A DNA stretch of 64,000 nt from Gyromitra esculenta (taxonomy: Eukaryota > Ascomycota > Pezizomycetes > Pezizales > Discinaceae): assembly GCA_038503075.1 (NCBI GenBank), contig JBCAML010000003.1:186001-250000 (forward strand), written 5' to 3'. The notes beneath the pieces are model-generated. The model was not told the origin of the DNA. It searched no databases and saw only the letters and a program-made list of their open reading frames with translations. How positions within the stretch are numbered: position 1 is the first letter of the stretch; each line of letters begins with the position of its first letter. The position numbers were made by a program, and so were the translations under genes. Positions 22,259-34,101 of the stretch are shown in pieces.

Positions 22259-22982
22259 TAAGAAGAAAAAGTCCATGTAATCAACACTCCATTTCTCTCG
22301 CCCATCTATCCCTTCCCGCCCATTGCTCTATTCTTCTGCATACATCCATCAATCCATACACACACGCATACACGACATCCTGTATCCTGTGCTTCTCAGC
22401 ATTCACATCCACCTTAGGCCACGCATCCGTCGTGCCTGCTTCCTTTCTACTTGATTGATTCCCATTCCATTTCCTCTCTTCCCTCCCTCCCTCCCTTTCC
22501 CTTCCAAGCCCAAAGGTTTTCTTCGCTCGCTTCTTAGCGCTAGCGGCTGCGCTTATCCAAGTTGTCGTTTTTTAGACGGTCTTCCACCTCCCATTCCCGC
22601 TTTGCCTACATCCTGTCTTCCTCCACAGCCACTATCTGCAATCTACTTTTCATCCCGTGATTTCTTTTAGACGTCGTTGCTTTCTTGTTCTTTTCTCTCT
22701 TCAATCTCCTTCAATTCTTTTTCTCCTTCCTTTGACTCCCCACCATATCCCCCCACAACCAACACAACGCAATCTTCAACTTGGTTATTCCCCGATCGTT
22801 GCCTCCAAACCTAAACCCAACCTAAACCCAACCCAACTCAACTCCCCCCCCAATATCATACGTTTCTGCAGTAACGTTCCGCTTCGGTCACCGCCGCCAT
22901 CTCTATCATCCATCCCTCACTTCCATTCGCTCATACTTCATCTTGGTCGCTCGCCCCCATCGCGTGCGTCCTGTGAGCTCCT

Positions 22983-25156
22983 ATGGCAAGCTCACTGACG
23001 TCTGATCAAGTAAATTACCTGATCTGGAGGTAAGTCCCAAATCGTCCAATACTTCTTCCAATCCATCCTCCCCCTTCTCCCCTTCAGCTTGAAGCTCAAC
23101 GAGGGCTCGGCATATCCCTTATCAAATCCCACTCACACTTTCGCGCGACAACCCCTAGGTATCTTCAAGAATCAGGTTCGTGCGCCCTTTCCCTTCAGCC
23201 ACCCCGCGATTGAATTCCTTGATTCTCGCATTTTTTGATATTGTGTTTTTCGCTTTTGTCGTTTTAGTCTTGTCCTCCGTGCTTAAACTTTCTGTGCGAC
23301 AGGGTTCCAACATTCAGCCTACTCCTTCCAGCACGAAAGCAAGGTCGACAAGAATCGCGACGTGTTTGGGCCCGGGATCAGAGCCGGCTCCTTGATATAC
23401 CTGATTCAGCGAGGTCTACAGTACATTGAGTGCGCCGCGCTCGTGAATAAGGCACGTTCAACTTGATTAGCGTCCAGAGGCTGTGGCTCGCGATTTTGAT
23501 GGTTGCAGGAAGTCGCTGACTAAGGCATGTTCCAACCACAACAGGATGGTGGGTTGAGGAAAAAATCTGCCGAGCCTTTCTGTTTTTTTCCCGCCACCAC
23601 AACGGTCGACGTGGAAGACGAGGGCGTCGGCGAGGATAATGGACACGCACTAGAAGACGATGATGATCCGATGAGAGGATCTAATTCTCCAACTGCAGCT
23701 TCGACGACCACTCAGACGACGAGTTCTAGAAAACATGGAAGGGATGATGGTGGGGTCAATGGCGTATCTGGCACGGGGGCAGGTCACAAAAAGAGGAGAA
23801 GGGTGCAGCCGGGCCCGGACGGAGATATTCCCATGGTTGACGGATTCCCGGAGACCTTGGTTCCTACGGAAGAGCTCCGTATCACCAATGGACGCAGTGT
23901 TGGGACACAAGCAGAGGATGTCGTAGAATTAACAGCGGCGGATTCAATACTACTAGGACAGGAGGATAAAAGCGTGTTAACGTGCGCTTGGAACCCCGTG
24001 CATTCGACTATATTGGCCACGGCAAGCACGGACTCGATCGCGCGGATATGGAATGTGCCATTAGACGCGAATCCGTCGACACAGATTCAAAATAAAATCA
24101 TATCCCATGACCCTTCGAGTTCACCAAATAGGGATGTCACCGCGCTGCGCTGGAGTCCACAGGGGGATTTGCTCGCGACTAGTTCTTACGATGGACAGAC
24201 GCGAATATGGACAACAGACGGGCTGCTAAGACACACACTGTCACTAGAGTCTTATCCTGTCACGAGTCTGAAATGGAATAAATCAGCAGACACGCTTTTG
24301 TCGCTATCATGTAGTGGGAGGATTATTGCATGGGATACCGTTCTAGGAAATTTCCGCCAAAGTTACGAACAAGGAGAATCAGCTATTGATATGGACTGGG
24401 TGGATGATACCCAATTCGTTGCGTGCGGTGACAAAGGCAGCATCTTCCGGTATAATTTGGAGAGTGATGAGCCATTATCTACATACCATGGGCACGTTGG
24501 GGAAGTTCGATGTCTGATGTGGGATGAGGTATCGAGCCGCCTCGCGACTGGCGGAGATGATAGCGAAGTTCTGGTAAGATCCACCACCTAATACCATATA
24601 TCCCTCCCGGAATCATTAACCCAATGCTCCCTCTTCCTAGGTTTGGCACAAACCCACAAAGGGCTCAAACTCAGTTCCGGAAGTCAGGCTTGCCGGCCAC
24701 GAAAAACCTATTGTCTCCCTCTCTTGGCAGCCTCTCCCGCCCGGCTCCTCTCACCCACTCACGCGCCGCCTTCTTGCCTCCGCATCCAATGATTGCACGA
24801 TCCGTCTTTGGGACACCATTTCAAAGACCTGCCTGCACGTGTTAAAACAACTTATTGATCCCATTGAGCGCATTAGCTTCTCACCTGACGGCGCACGGTT
24901 AGCATCTGGCGCAAATGGAAGAGTAGTAGTATGGCGGACCGAGACCGGTGCAGTAACGCATGTTTATGATGGGATGAAGGGGCGAAGGAAGAACGGTCTT
25001 GTCAAGAAAGTCACAGAGGTAGGGCTGCCGGCTGAGGAAGGCGAGATTAGTGAGATCAGCTGGGATGAGGGCGGCGTTCGCGTTGCGGTTGGAGGTGGCG
25101 AGTTGAAGGTTTGTGTTGTTGCTGTCCCAATTGGGGAAGGGGGGGTTGCTAATTGA
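22983..25156 (+). CDS. TBL1/SIF2-type LisH and WD40 corepressor subunit
   Basis: Homologue of yeast Sif2 and animal TBL1, a scaffold of histone-deacetylase (Set3C/SMRT-type) corepressor complexes in the nucleus. Exons 22983-23029, 23159-23175 (17 nt), 23303-23451, 23545-24573 and 24641-25156 give 585 residues. The N-terminus is a LisH dimerisation motif (VNYLIWRYLQESGFQHSAYS) encoded across three exons. An acidic, Ser/Thr-rich linker with a basic KKRRR patch follows, then WD40 repeats (LTCAWNPVHSTILATASTDS, VTALRWSPQGDLLATSSYDG, VTSLKWNKSADTLLS, MDWVDDTQFVACGDKG, CLMWDEVSSRLATGGDD, IVSLSWQPLPPG). The third intron either uses a GC donor at 23452 (keeping VNK) or a GT donor at 23443; both keep frame, and VNKDGG matches the family better. 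Confidence 0.88.
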
Positions 25157-27025
25157 GATTGGGGGTGTTAGTGTTCAGTGATCAGATTGAATACAAAACC
25201 GCTGCTGTGACGTCCACCCGCGGACAAGACGAATGATAGACATCGATAGGTACCTGGGAGGACGATGGCGTCCAAGTTGGATATAGGTATTTTGCTATCT
25301 GGACACCAGTTTTCTGGACAAGGAGGCGGGCGATAATGATGTTTATTTTCGGGGTTGTGGGGAAAGGCGCGGGGCGTGGGGATGACGGAGTTCCTTTACT
25401 TATTGTTCCTTGGAGTTCTACTACGGTGTTTTATTTTGTTTTATTGTTTCTGTGTATTCTTTGGACACTTGAACTCTGATGATCTTGTGTTATGTTTAGC
25501 AGAGGAAAGGAGAGAAGAGGCAGGGATTTGGACTGGGGTGGAGGGTTATAGATGATTGAGGCGCCATCCAACCCGTTTCAACTAACTAAAATAGGCTTTG
25601 TGTTGTGGTTCTATTTTTTTTCTCTTTCGTCTGTTACTTTTGAAATCGCTGTTTTGATTGGATTGTATACTAGTAAAGTACCCGGCCTGTCCCCCTTTCA
25701 CTTTGGTTCGCTGGGTGGTGGTTTTTGTTTTGGACTTTTTTGGGACCGTTTTTTACTTACATATCTTCGCTTCTCATTTATTTTCCGGCGGATCGAGTTG
25801 AGTTTGAGCTTTGCGTGCTACAGGCTTTTATCCTAGTTTGTTCTTCCCCCTAGCTCTCTTTCCTTTCTTTGAGCTGGAACTTATTTAGGGCGCGATAGTG
25901 AGTCAGGGGCTTGACTTTTTTTGTTGATAAACAAAAGATATCTTAGTGCACTTTTTTTTTCTCTTCTCTCGTTAGTTTTTTCCCTATTTTTTATACCATT
26001 GATACACTCTTCCCTTCTTTTTTTTTATGCTTCGATTTTGAGGGTGTTGGTTCTATGCTACATATTTCCCTTTTCTCTTCATAGGAAGGTGTAATTGGAT
26101 TTTATTTATTTATATCTTGCTTATATGTTTTTTTCTCCTTCTCAATTTAGGAATGTTGATGGATGGGGGTGAGGGATAGGTTATGGTGAACGATGGGATT
26201 GAAACTTCTTTTTTATTTATTTATATAACGTACGTGGATAACTACATAGGCTTCTTCTCCTTCTCCTCTATTAAAAAATTAGAGGGAGATGTGGAAGGAG
26301 GGGAAGTGATTGGATCTAACTATATTGTAAAGTAGAGTAACTAACCGGGAATGGAGGGGGGGGAACACTTTATACTTCCTGGGATCCAATTGGAGTGTAG
26401 GGATAGCGATGGGAAGATGGACGAGATGAGATGTGTGTGGATGGGGTGTGGTGTGGTGTGATGTTTCAGTGGGTTGGCGCATCGTGACGCTGTGGGGCTG
26501 TGATTGATCGGCGCCCCCCATGGGGGGGGCACATTACATGCAAGTGAGTATGTGCTTGAAGGAACTTTTTTTCTTTTAAGGATGGATCTAGGTTGGGATG
26601 TTTTGATTACTGAACTTAAGTGGAGTAGATTGGGTTTTTGAGTTAAAGTATCATTACCGATCGTTACGCTTTTTTCATAAGGTTAGTCCACAACCTCTGC
26701 TGCCTGGCAGTTGGCTGTGGACAGGGAAAATAAACATGGATAAAGGGAAGATAGAAATCGATATAGAGTATGAAATATATAAAGAGGAAATTAGGGCTCG
26801 GGAGATTAAGAGGGGAAGGGGAAGGGGAAACCCAATCTATATAAAAGTACCGGTATCAAATACCACAAAACACGCCTCGCAGGATGAACAGCAAAATCAA
26901 AAAATCAAAGCAGCAAGCAGAACAACAATGAGCACCTCGCCCTTTTTTCGTATCCCCCTCCCCATCTTACCTTATCCTATCCTATCCTATCCTGCCGTTT
27001 CCTTTTTTTTCTCAGAATCATAAAA
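25157..27025. other. Convergent intergenic region
   Basis: Tail-to-tail space between the TBL1 and GT34 genes. It is T-rich with many poly-T runs on the plus strand, (TATCC)n at about 26967-26990 and (GGGGAA)n near 26814-26829. Probably two 3' UTRs; no gene seen. Confidence 0.6.
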
Positions 27026-28076
27026 TTACTCGATCACATTCCTCTTCTCCCAGTACTGTGCAAATTCTTTCTCGCAGGATCTTTTTGGTGAGTCGCATTC
27101 GTCTAGGTGGATTACGAAATCACCATCTTTATAGGAGCCGCCTTTCTTACCCGAGCTACTTGGATATGAGTTGAGGATATTCTGTGGGACTAGCGCGAGT
27201 TTCGTTAGGATCGTTGGATGCCATTGGACGATATGTTCCTGCAGTTTATCAGCTCCAAAAAAACGTCTAGCGGATAAATCCGGGTGGCATACCAGCGCAT
27301 GCCGTTCCGCCTTCTGGAAATTATAAAACCTAAAAAGCGGATCATACCAGGCGTCAAGCAGATAGTTCGCCCACTCGCCCTTCCTGATAATCATGCTACT
27401 CGGAGCCAACCCCTCAGCGTCCTGTGAAAGAATAAACTGCACACGCTCCGCAGGAACATGGCGATACGTCCTAATCACGCTATCGGGTGGCACGATCGGT
27501 ACGTCTCGGCGCATCAGATCGCCGAGACGCTGCGGAGATGTGATGTGTTCCTCGAGAGATAGTGCTGGGTTCATGATGATACTGTTCTGGTCGAGGAACC
27601 AGAAGGTGTTGCTGTACGGATACGTGGCCATTGCGTGGCGAATGGCGGGGATACGGGCCCACCCACTGGGAACAGAACCGATGGGGTAGTCGTCGGGAGA
27701 TCTGATGAAGAGGCCATATCCTGTTCTCAGAGGTTTAGTTAATCTGTATTTACTTATCTTCTCCGCGCCCACTACCACCACGACTGGTTTGGAGAGAATG
27801 CGTACCATGTGCTGCAGCATAGCTCCTCCGGTTCTCAATAATTTTCTCGATGTGCTCCTCCGAGTATTCGACCCTATCCACCAAAAGCACCAACACCGTA
27901 TCTGGCGCATCCACCGGCCGTCCTGGGCCAGAGCTCCGTCCGAATAACAGGATCAGCACAACTACCAGGACGATGAGCGCGTACACCGGTTTTCGGCGCG
28001 AGAAGTAGGAGCGTGGGACCGATGCCGCCAGGAAGGGCGAGGATCGGTGGTTCCGTGTTGGTAATGCGAAGTGCAT
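27026..28076 (-). CDS. GT34 alpha-1,6-mannosyltransferase subunit (Mnn10/Mnn11-type)
   Basis: Golgi type II membrane glycosyltransferase of family GT34, like Mnn10/Mnn11 in the M-Pol II complex that extends the alpha-1,6-mannan backbone of N-glycans. Exons on the minus strand are 28076-27806 and 27720-27026, giving 321 residues. A short basic cytosolic tail (SYFSRRKPVY) precedes the signal anchor ALIVLVVVLILLF. The luminal domain carries DTVLVLLVD, WARIPAIRHAM, YPYSNTFWFLDQNSIIMNP, ILSQDAEGLAPSSMIIRKGEW, YNFQKAERHAL, HIVQWHPTILTKLALVPQ and GDFVIHL, in the order of the family. The usual acidic metal-binding motif appears as LDQN, as I recall for some fungal members. Start chosen because it puts the anchor about 20 residues in. 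Confidence 0.85.
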
Positions 28077-30328
28077 CGTGGCTTGAATTCGAAGAAAAAT
28101 CGTTGCCAACCTGGAGAGGGTGGGGAGAAGAGATAGTAAACAAACGAGTGTAAAGTGTCCTTGGACGGAAGTAGTCGTGAATATTGGGGTTTTTGGTGGG
28201 TAGGTAGGTGGGGGGTGAACAATAATCGGCGAGGGATCGTTGCGGTTAGGTGTTCGTGAGGGACTCCTGAATGTTGGGTTCTGGCCGATCTGTCGTGTCG
28301 GCTACTTTCTGTTTTCGGTAGGGCTTGGGATGGTGACACCAGACCTGCGTTTTTTTATAGCACATAAGCTTTCCCTGGATTGCGTTTTCTGGGCAGAACA
28401 ATCAGATAAGTCCTTGAGCTCACAGAAAAATGTAAATCCTGATTTTTATTCAAGACTGCTGTCTTTCCCCAGGTATATGAATAAGGGATCGGCGTGTTGT
28501 GAAAATCGATATTTTTGAAACATGGTCGGAAAAATCAAACACCGATACAAGGTTAGCACGGGCCAGCAAATTCGATTGTCGCACCAGCGTGTCTGGTTGG
28601 TCCGCGTTGAAGAGCAAATACAGCATATCAAAATTTAAAATTTACGCTGGAGCGTAAATCCACGATACCAGTGGATGCAGGCGCAATTGCTAATGTTGTC
28701 ATTTAGCTCTGCATTCCTTCAGAGGTCCCATTAATAGAGTAAGAGAATTTGGGTAAGAGTGTAGCCCAGAATACTTGTTTTTGATGCCATGGGGTATCCA
28801 TCCTGTACAGAAACCATGGAATTACACTGGCAGAGACATGATCGCGATTAACAATTCGGCGATATGGTCTCTCGTTCGGACGCTGATTTTTCCTTCACTA
28901 TTTACCCCAAGGCTAGAATACTTCGACCGGAGATGTAGGTGCCGTAAAAGCTGGCCAAATACAGACCTGCCAAGAAGGGCGTCTTGAATACTATACTTCT
29001 TGATAGATCGATTAACGTCAAAACTAAGGGGAAGATGGCTTAGTTAAGGTTATTAGAGTCTGTTCGCAGAGAAATCTCACCAATACTAGCTGTTATTAGG
29101 ATGGTATCCCAAACGCCCCCTCTTGGCAATGGTCTGTATTTGGCCAGCTTCTACGGTAGCAGGGGTGTGAGGAGGACTCAGGTCCTCGAAAAACTTTTTG
29201 AGAAGTGGCACGTACAGGCTATCCAGAGTTCGTGAATCGAGTTTGAGCTTAAATGCGTTAAGTATCGTAAAGGAATTAAGCCTACCACAGCGAGTGATAG
29301 TACGTGAAGGAATACGTTTCCTCCCTTCTTTTCCTTCCTCCACCAGTACTCATCCCACCAGCCATAAAAGCTATTATTCCCACGATTAGCACCAACAATC
29401 CCCATCGCCGTCATTATTTCTGAAAGGCCATACTACCACTGAAGAGATTTACACCAACTGCTCGGAGTAAGCAGCGACATCCCGTACACTAAGGAGATCT
29501 TGATATATGAGTTGGCACATATGCTGAATAATCTAACCAATACTACTTGTATATGCTGATACTAGGAGAATATACTAAGAAATTGTAAGCGAAAGCCGCC
29601 CCACACCTGGCCAGATACGACAAGAATGACTCAGCTGTACCAAGGATAGGATATCTTCGCCCCTTTAAAATACTTTCGCCAAAAGAAGACCAGCGGTAGA
29701 CGCATGAGACTTGAGTCGAGGCCTCAGTACTTCCTGTCGGAAAAAGAGAACCGAAACCCTCATCGGAAATTGGGAGAAATTTCCGAACGTCATTAATTGC
29801 AGGGGTCTTCAAAAGGATACAAGCAAGCTAGACAGCTTCTGTAGATGAAATGGGGGATAACGTCGATTTGAGTCCGAAGACTATATCGCGCTGTTTCTAC
29901 TCGCGGAATTCTGGCTAGCTTCGGGGTCGCTTATCTCACACCTTGCACCGAATATGAACACTTTAAATCCTATGGCCCCGTAAGAGGCAATTCGATTTCT
30001 ACTCAACAGTTATACTGAGAATCCAAGCGCAGGGTAAGAATAATTAGCTTTCAATTACTATAGCCCCTGAGGTCACACATCTTTCTCTAAGTCAGCAGAG
30101 TTCGCGCACTAATAGCGAAAGCTACATGAATCATAAAACGACCAATACCTAGAAAGCTCACCGCCGCCGCATCCTGCAAAACGAAACACTTGAAATCTGC
30201 TGATCACAGATTCCTCACAGCCTCCCCACAGCTCTCTCCGGCTTGCCGCCCAATCTCCATTTCCCCCATCACAGTTACCGACATTCAGCTACCGACAACC
30301 ACAGAGATCGGACATCTCTGCGTGAAAT
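28077..30328. other. Divergent intergenic region with an inverted repeat
   Basis: Between the divergent GT34 and F-box genes. It contains the inverted repeat at 28936-29162. Small open frames on the minus strand (29086-29343, 29543-29812) could be remains of a decayed gene, but I cannot identify them. Confidence 0.5.
28936..29162. repeat. Inverted repeat, arms about 60 bp, spacer about 105 bp
   Basis: GGTCTGTATTTGGCCAGCTT at 29131-29150 is exactly complementary to 28948-28967. Similarity continues on both sides (ACGCCC..TCTTGGCA and TTTACGG/TCTACGG), giving arms of about 28936-28995 and 29102-29162. Likely a fold-back or MITE remnant or a local inverted duplication; ends and target duplication are not clear. 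Confidence 0.6.
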
Positions 30329-31250
30329 ATGCTCCAGAACCTTCCTGCTGAGCTCCTGCTAAAGATTATCACTTCTACAGATGTTCCTACACTCCTTGCC
30401 CTACGTCTTGTGTCGCGCTATTTCCATGCAATAATCCAAATGCATGAGCGGTCCATAGCGCTGGCACTCGCAGTCCATGCATTCTCATCCACCACTATAG
30501 AGGATTTTCCGGTTACAACACACTCGAAGAGTGGCGTGGCAGATCTGAGTTGGCTGAAGGAACTTGAGCGCCGAGAAGGAGTGCTGCGAGAGTTGGATCC
30601 CTATGTTCATAGGTTTTCGGGGGGAGTGTGCGATTGCGACCATCCAGAGGAACAGTATAGACATGCAAGAGGTTTGCATTTTTATGATTCCAGTTATTTT
30701 ATTTTATTTGCACCAAAAGTCTATACCGTGATCTATATATGTATCTGGCTTTCCACATTCATAAAAAAAAAATAGAACGAAGAGAAAAGAAAAATAACCC
30801 CCACTTCCCCAACCAGGTCTCCGCAAGCTTTGGGCACTCTCAGACATATTCGTGCGCTCTCAGCCTTATCCCACGGATTATACACCCACGCACACAGCCT
30901 CTGCCCCCACAGCTTCCACCCCCGCGATTTCGAACCCACGCACGGCATTCCTTCAGTCACTCCCGCACGCGGTCTTAATCGAACTTTGGAACACTGTTGA
31001 GATCTTAATGATTGAGCTAAACACGGCATATCTCTCCCAATTCCTGCAGCCACCCATTTCCGAGAGCGGCGCCACGAGGGAGCCGTGGTGCCATATCTTT
31101 GAGAAAGGGCCCGAGTGGGTGCTACGCGTGTTGGAAGGAAAGGATACAGGAGATTGGGCAGGCGAAAAATGGAGGTGGAGTGGTGTTTATGAGGAAGTTG
31201 CGAGTGTTTATTGGAGAGGGCAGAGGGGTATGGTAGGGGGTGGAGACTGA
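30329..31250 (+). CDS. F-box domain protein
   Basis: Probable substrate receptor of an SCF ubiquitin ligase. Exons 30329-30671 and 30817-31250 give 258 residues. The N-terminus LQNLPAELLLKIITSTDVPTLLALRLVSRYFHAII is a clear F-box (LPxELxxxI, then L..L..V.+.F). The rest is family-specific: a helical middle (LSWLKELERREGVLRELDPYV), a CDCDHPEE motif at the exon junction and a Trp-rich C-terminus ending GMVGGGD. Donor G-GTTTGC at 30672 is weak but keeps frame with the acceptor at 30816. No substrate-binding repeat (LRR, WD40, kelch) is visible. Convergent with the Uds1-domain gene. Confidence 0.78.
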
Positions 31251-32246
31251 TTCGGGTATATTAGTGAGATTTATGCTGGGAGAAGTAACTGTATGGCGTA
31301 TGATATTGGAATCTTTAGAGCAAAGGAATCCAGCCCGAAGTGGTACATGAAGGCGAGGAGAAAAGGAGAGAAGAAAAAAAGAAGGGAGAGGAGAAGGAAG
31401 AGAGAAACAAATGATGATCACATTCATGGAGTTACATGGAGTGGGGTGGCGTGAAGTCTCTGAGCAAAGAATGCACCATATGAGAATGGAGAATTCGAGA
31501 GGAAGGAAAACAAATCTTGGAAGTGAATGGCTGATTGAGCAAAGAGCGTAGCCTGCCCCTTTCGCCTCAATCAAACAGGATGTTCAACACCAAAAAGCTC
31601 CTAGAAACAGGAACTATCCGTACCAAAAGCCATCTATCCAGCCCCGCAGATTTCCGCGGCAACCAAGACTACGAAAAATAAACAAGAGGATAAAAATACA
31701 GAACAAACAAATCTAGCGGCCTTTTTTATCAAAATGCCGTCAGTACAAAGAGGACCATAGAATAGAAAAATACAGAAAATGGTCCCGAAAGCCAAAGATC
31801 CTCCCCAGCTACCGCCGAGATTGAAAAAAAGGGTTAAAATACAAGATATTATTTCCGGCAGCTTTATACAAAGGTAGAAAGATTGCTGGTACAAGTAGTA
31901 TCAAATAAGAAAGAAAGAAAGAAAAGCAACGATAAAATACAGGAGGAACATCTTCAGCGGCCTTTATCCAAACGCCGCCAGTACAAAGATCCGGAAAAAT
32001 AATGTGACGAAGAGAAAAAATGGACAGAGAAAAAGGATAAAAGAATGCAAGTCGTGTGGTAGTGGTGTAATACGTGAGGTTACATTATTGTTGAGGCGTT
32101 AATGATATATCTTTTACTTCATTTCACTTTATTGTTTTGCTCATTGAGTCTACCGTCACTTGCAAGTAAGTGCCCTAGTCAAATAATTAGTTTCAACTAT
32201 CCCCTCTAACAATATTCACGAGACCCGGCTTACGTTTGTTGGAGTA
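31251..32246. other. Convergent intergenic region
   Basis: Tail-to-tail space between the F-box and Uds1 genes. It is purine-rich (GGAGAGAAGAAAAAAAG-like near 31360-31420, AAAG repeats near 31908) and has one near-repeat (GCGGCCTTTTT..AAATGCCG at 31716 and GCGGCCTTTATCCAAACGCCG at 31957). No gene seen. Confidence 0.55.
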
Positions 32247-34101
32247 TCAATCCTGATATTCATCAGACCTTGTCGACCGATTGATCTCCTGTTCAACATC
32301 CGCCAATAATGCATAAATTGTGATCGACTCTTTCTCGCTTCCCCTCCCCCTCCTCTGCCTCTCTGGTGTCGCTGGCGGCGTTGAAACGCCTCTCTCGGTT
32401 GGCGAGTAAGCAAAGTTTGAGACCGTCAATGCAGCTGCTACGTGTTCTAGCAGCTTCTCTTTGACTTTGGCCCTTCTTTCTTCGGCCTTTATTGCATCGA
32501 GTTAGCAACTATGAAGCAGTCAGGGTTAGGTTAGGTTAAGTTAGATTTGACCTACTTTTTCTAGTTTGAATTCCCAATCATCAATCGCGGCATCGAGTTC
32601 TGCAAGTGCTTCTTCCTGCTTCAATAAATTTTCCCTCGAGAACACGGCAGAACGCGCAGAACGCAGATACGTAAGCATTCTCGTGTGCAGTGTCCTCCTT
32701 CCTGCCCTTAGAGACCTATGCGTCTCCCTTAGATACTGGCACCTTGTCTCCAACTGGCTCAGCTCCTTGCTCAGGCCTTCAACATCTTTTGCATTGAGGA
32801 CATCAAACTTCTCGCTCCTCAGCTTCGCTGCAGATTGGAGCAACTCTAGTTGGGAATACGGGAAGTGGATTGGCGCCTTCGAGGGACGAACGCCTTGTGG
32901 GAGGGCGTCCTCGGAGATGCTACTCTTCTTCCGTCGGTGCCGCTTAGCGGGTGTCAAGAAGTCTGCTGACCCAGGACGCACTATCAACTCGCCGTTGCGG
33001 CGCGAGTAGGTGCGAGTAGGTGGAGCAGAATCAGCGCGAGGGCGGGCGGGGATATAGTGGTCTCGGGTACGCTCCATTATTGCGGCAGGGGATTTCGGAC
33101 GCTCCGTATACCTGGTTTCAGTAGGCTTGCTCTCCATGTGCCGTTCCATGTTCCGAAGGTCAGCCGACCGCTCCATAAGCTTGTTCTCAATAACACGGTT
33201 CTCCATGATCCGGCCTTCAAGGAATTTAGGAGGCTTTTGGAGTGCCGAGCTAGCCTTGGGAGGAACTTGGGGAGGGATTTCGTAAACACTATTAGTTTTC
33301 TTTGCGGCGGCGCCGGGCCATGGTGTATGTGGTGATGGAGGGAGGACAAGAGGAGATATAGGTCTCTCGGTGTACGAATCTATGTCCACAGGGCTTTGAG
33401 AAATAGACGGAGGCGGGCTTAGGCTGCTGACGAGGATTTCCCCGAAAGCACATTGGCGCCAGGTGTTGGCTGTGCTACCTTGTTCTTGACAGAATGCTGG
33501 ACGACCTGGAATTGTAGCTCCGAGGGTGTCAGTACGTACTACTTACCCTTCCATTACTTCTTTAGCATTTTGACGAGCGATGTCACTCACGAGAATCCAT
33601 GCAGTATTCCTGGACGGTAGTCATTGTTTCCAGGTCCGCACCACTTCCTTTGCGGCGTGTCGTGAAAACACCCTTTGCCCTCTGCTTTGCAGAGGCCAGA
33701 CTCGAAAGCTTTGGGGGAGAGCCAAGCATGTCTGGGGAAGCACAATTCTCTCTGGGACTTATGAGAATGGGAGTAGTCTTTCCTTGCATAAAGACCGGAC
33801 TCTCGGTTGCAGATATTGGCGAAATCGCAGTATCCAACCTTTCAAGTTGTTTTGTTGGTGAATTATTGCGTGATGTATAAAGATTAACAAAACTATCGAA
33901 GGAGATAGCCTTCGACAACGAAGGCGTGCTCTTCTTGTGTTTCTAACATTTGGTTAGTAATATGTTTTCCCAGCTGATACCTTGGAAGCCTACTGGTGCC
34001 TTCACTGTCACTGCGCAAGCACTGATGTGAGTAACAGCAGAAGTCTTTGGTGGAACTGGTGGAGGGACATCGCTGCGTGCTGGGAATGGGTAGAGACTCA
34101 T
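32247..34101 (-). CDS. Uds1 (up-regulated during septation) domain coiled-coil protein
   Basis: Fungal protein of the Uds1 family, named for septation-induced expression in fission yeast. Exons on the minus strand are 34101-33994, 33933-33591, 33505-32556 and 32486-32247, giving 546 residues with closed phases. The N-terminus has the Pro-rich SDVPPPVPPKTS, followed by disordered Ser/Pro-rich sequence and a curious run of Met-Glu-Arg/Asn repeats (MENRVIENKLMERS.., about residues 215-245). The conserved core is LELLQSAAKLRSEKFDVLNA, VEGLSKELSQLETRCQYLRE, SLRAGRRTLHTRMLTYLRS, FSRENLLKQEEALAELDAAI, DDWEFKLEK and, after the last intron, AEERRAKVKEKLLEHVAAAL. The first intron has a perfect TACTAAC branch site. 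Exact biochemical role unknown; likely septum or cell-tip associated by family. Confidence 0.82.

Larger units (their letters stand above)
21006..22982. other. Divergent promoter region between TMEM115-like and TBL1 genes
   Basis: About 2 kb between two divergent genes. It contains a CAT trinucleotide microsatellite (21079-21113), an AAAG tract (22215-22258) and a long pyrimidine-rich stretch from about 22440 to 22960 typical of fungal 5' leaders just before the TBL1 start. No gene supported. Confidence 0.6.
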
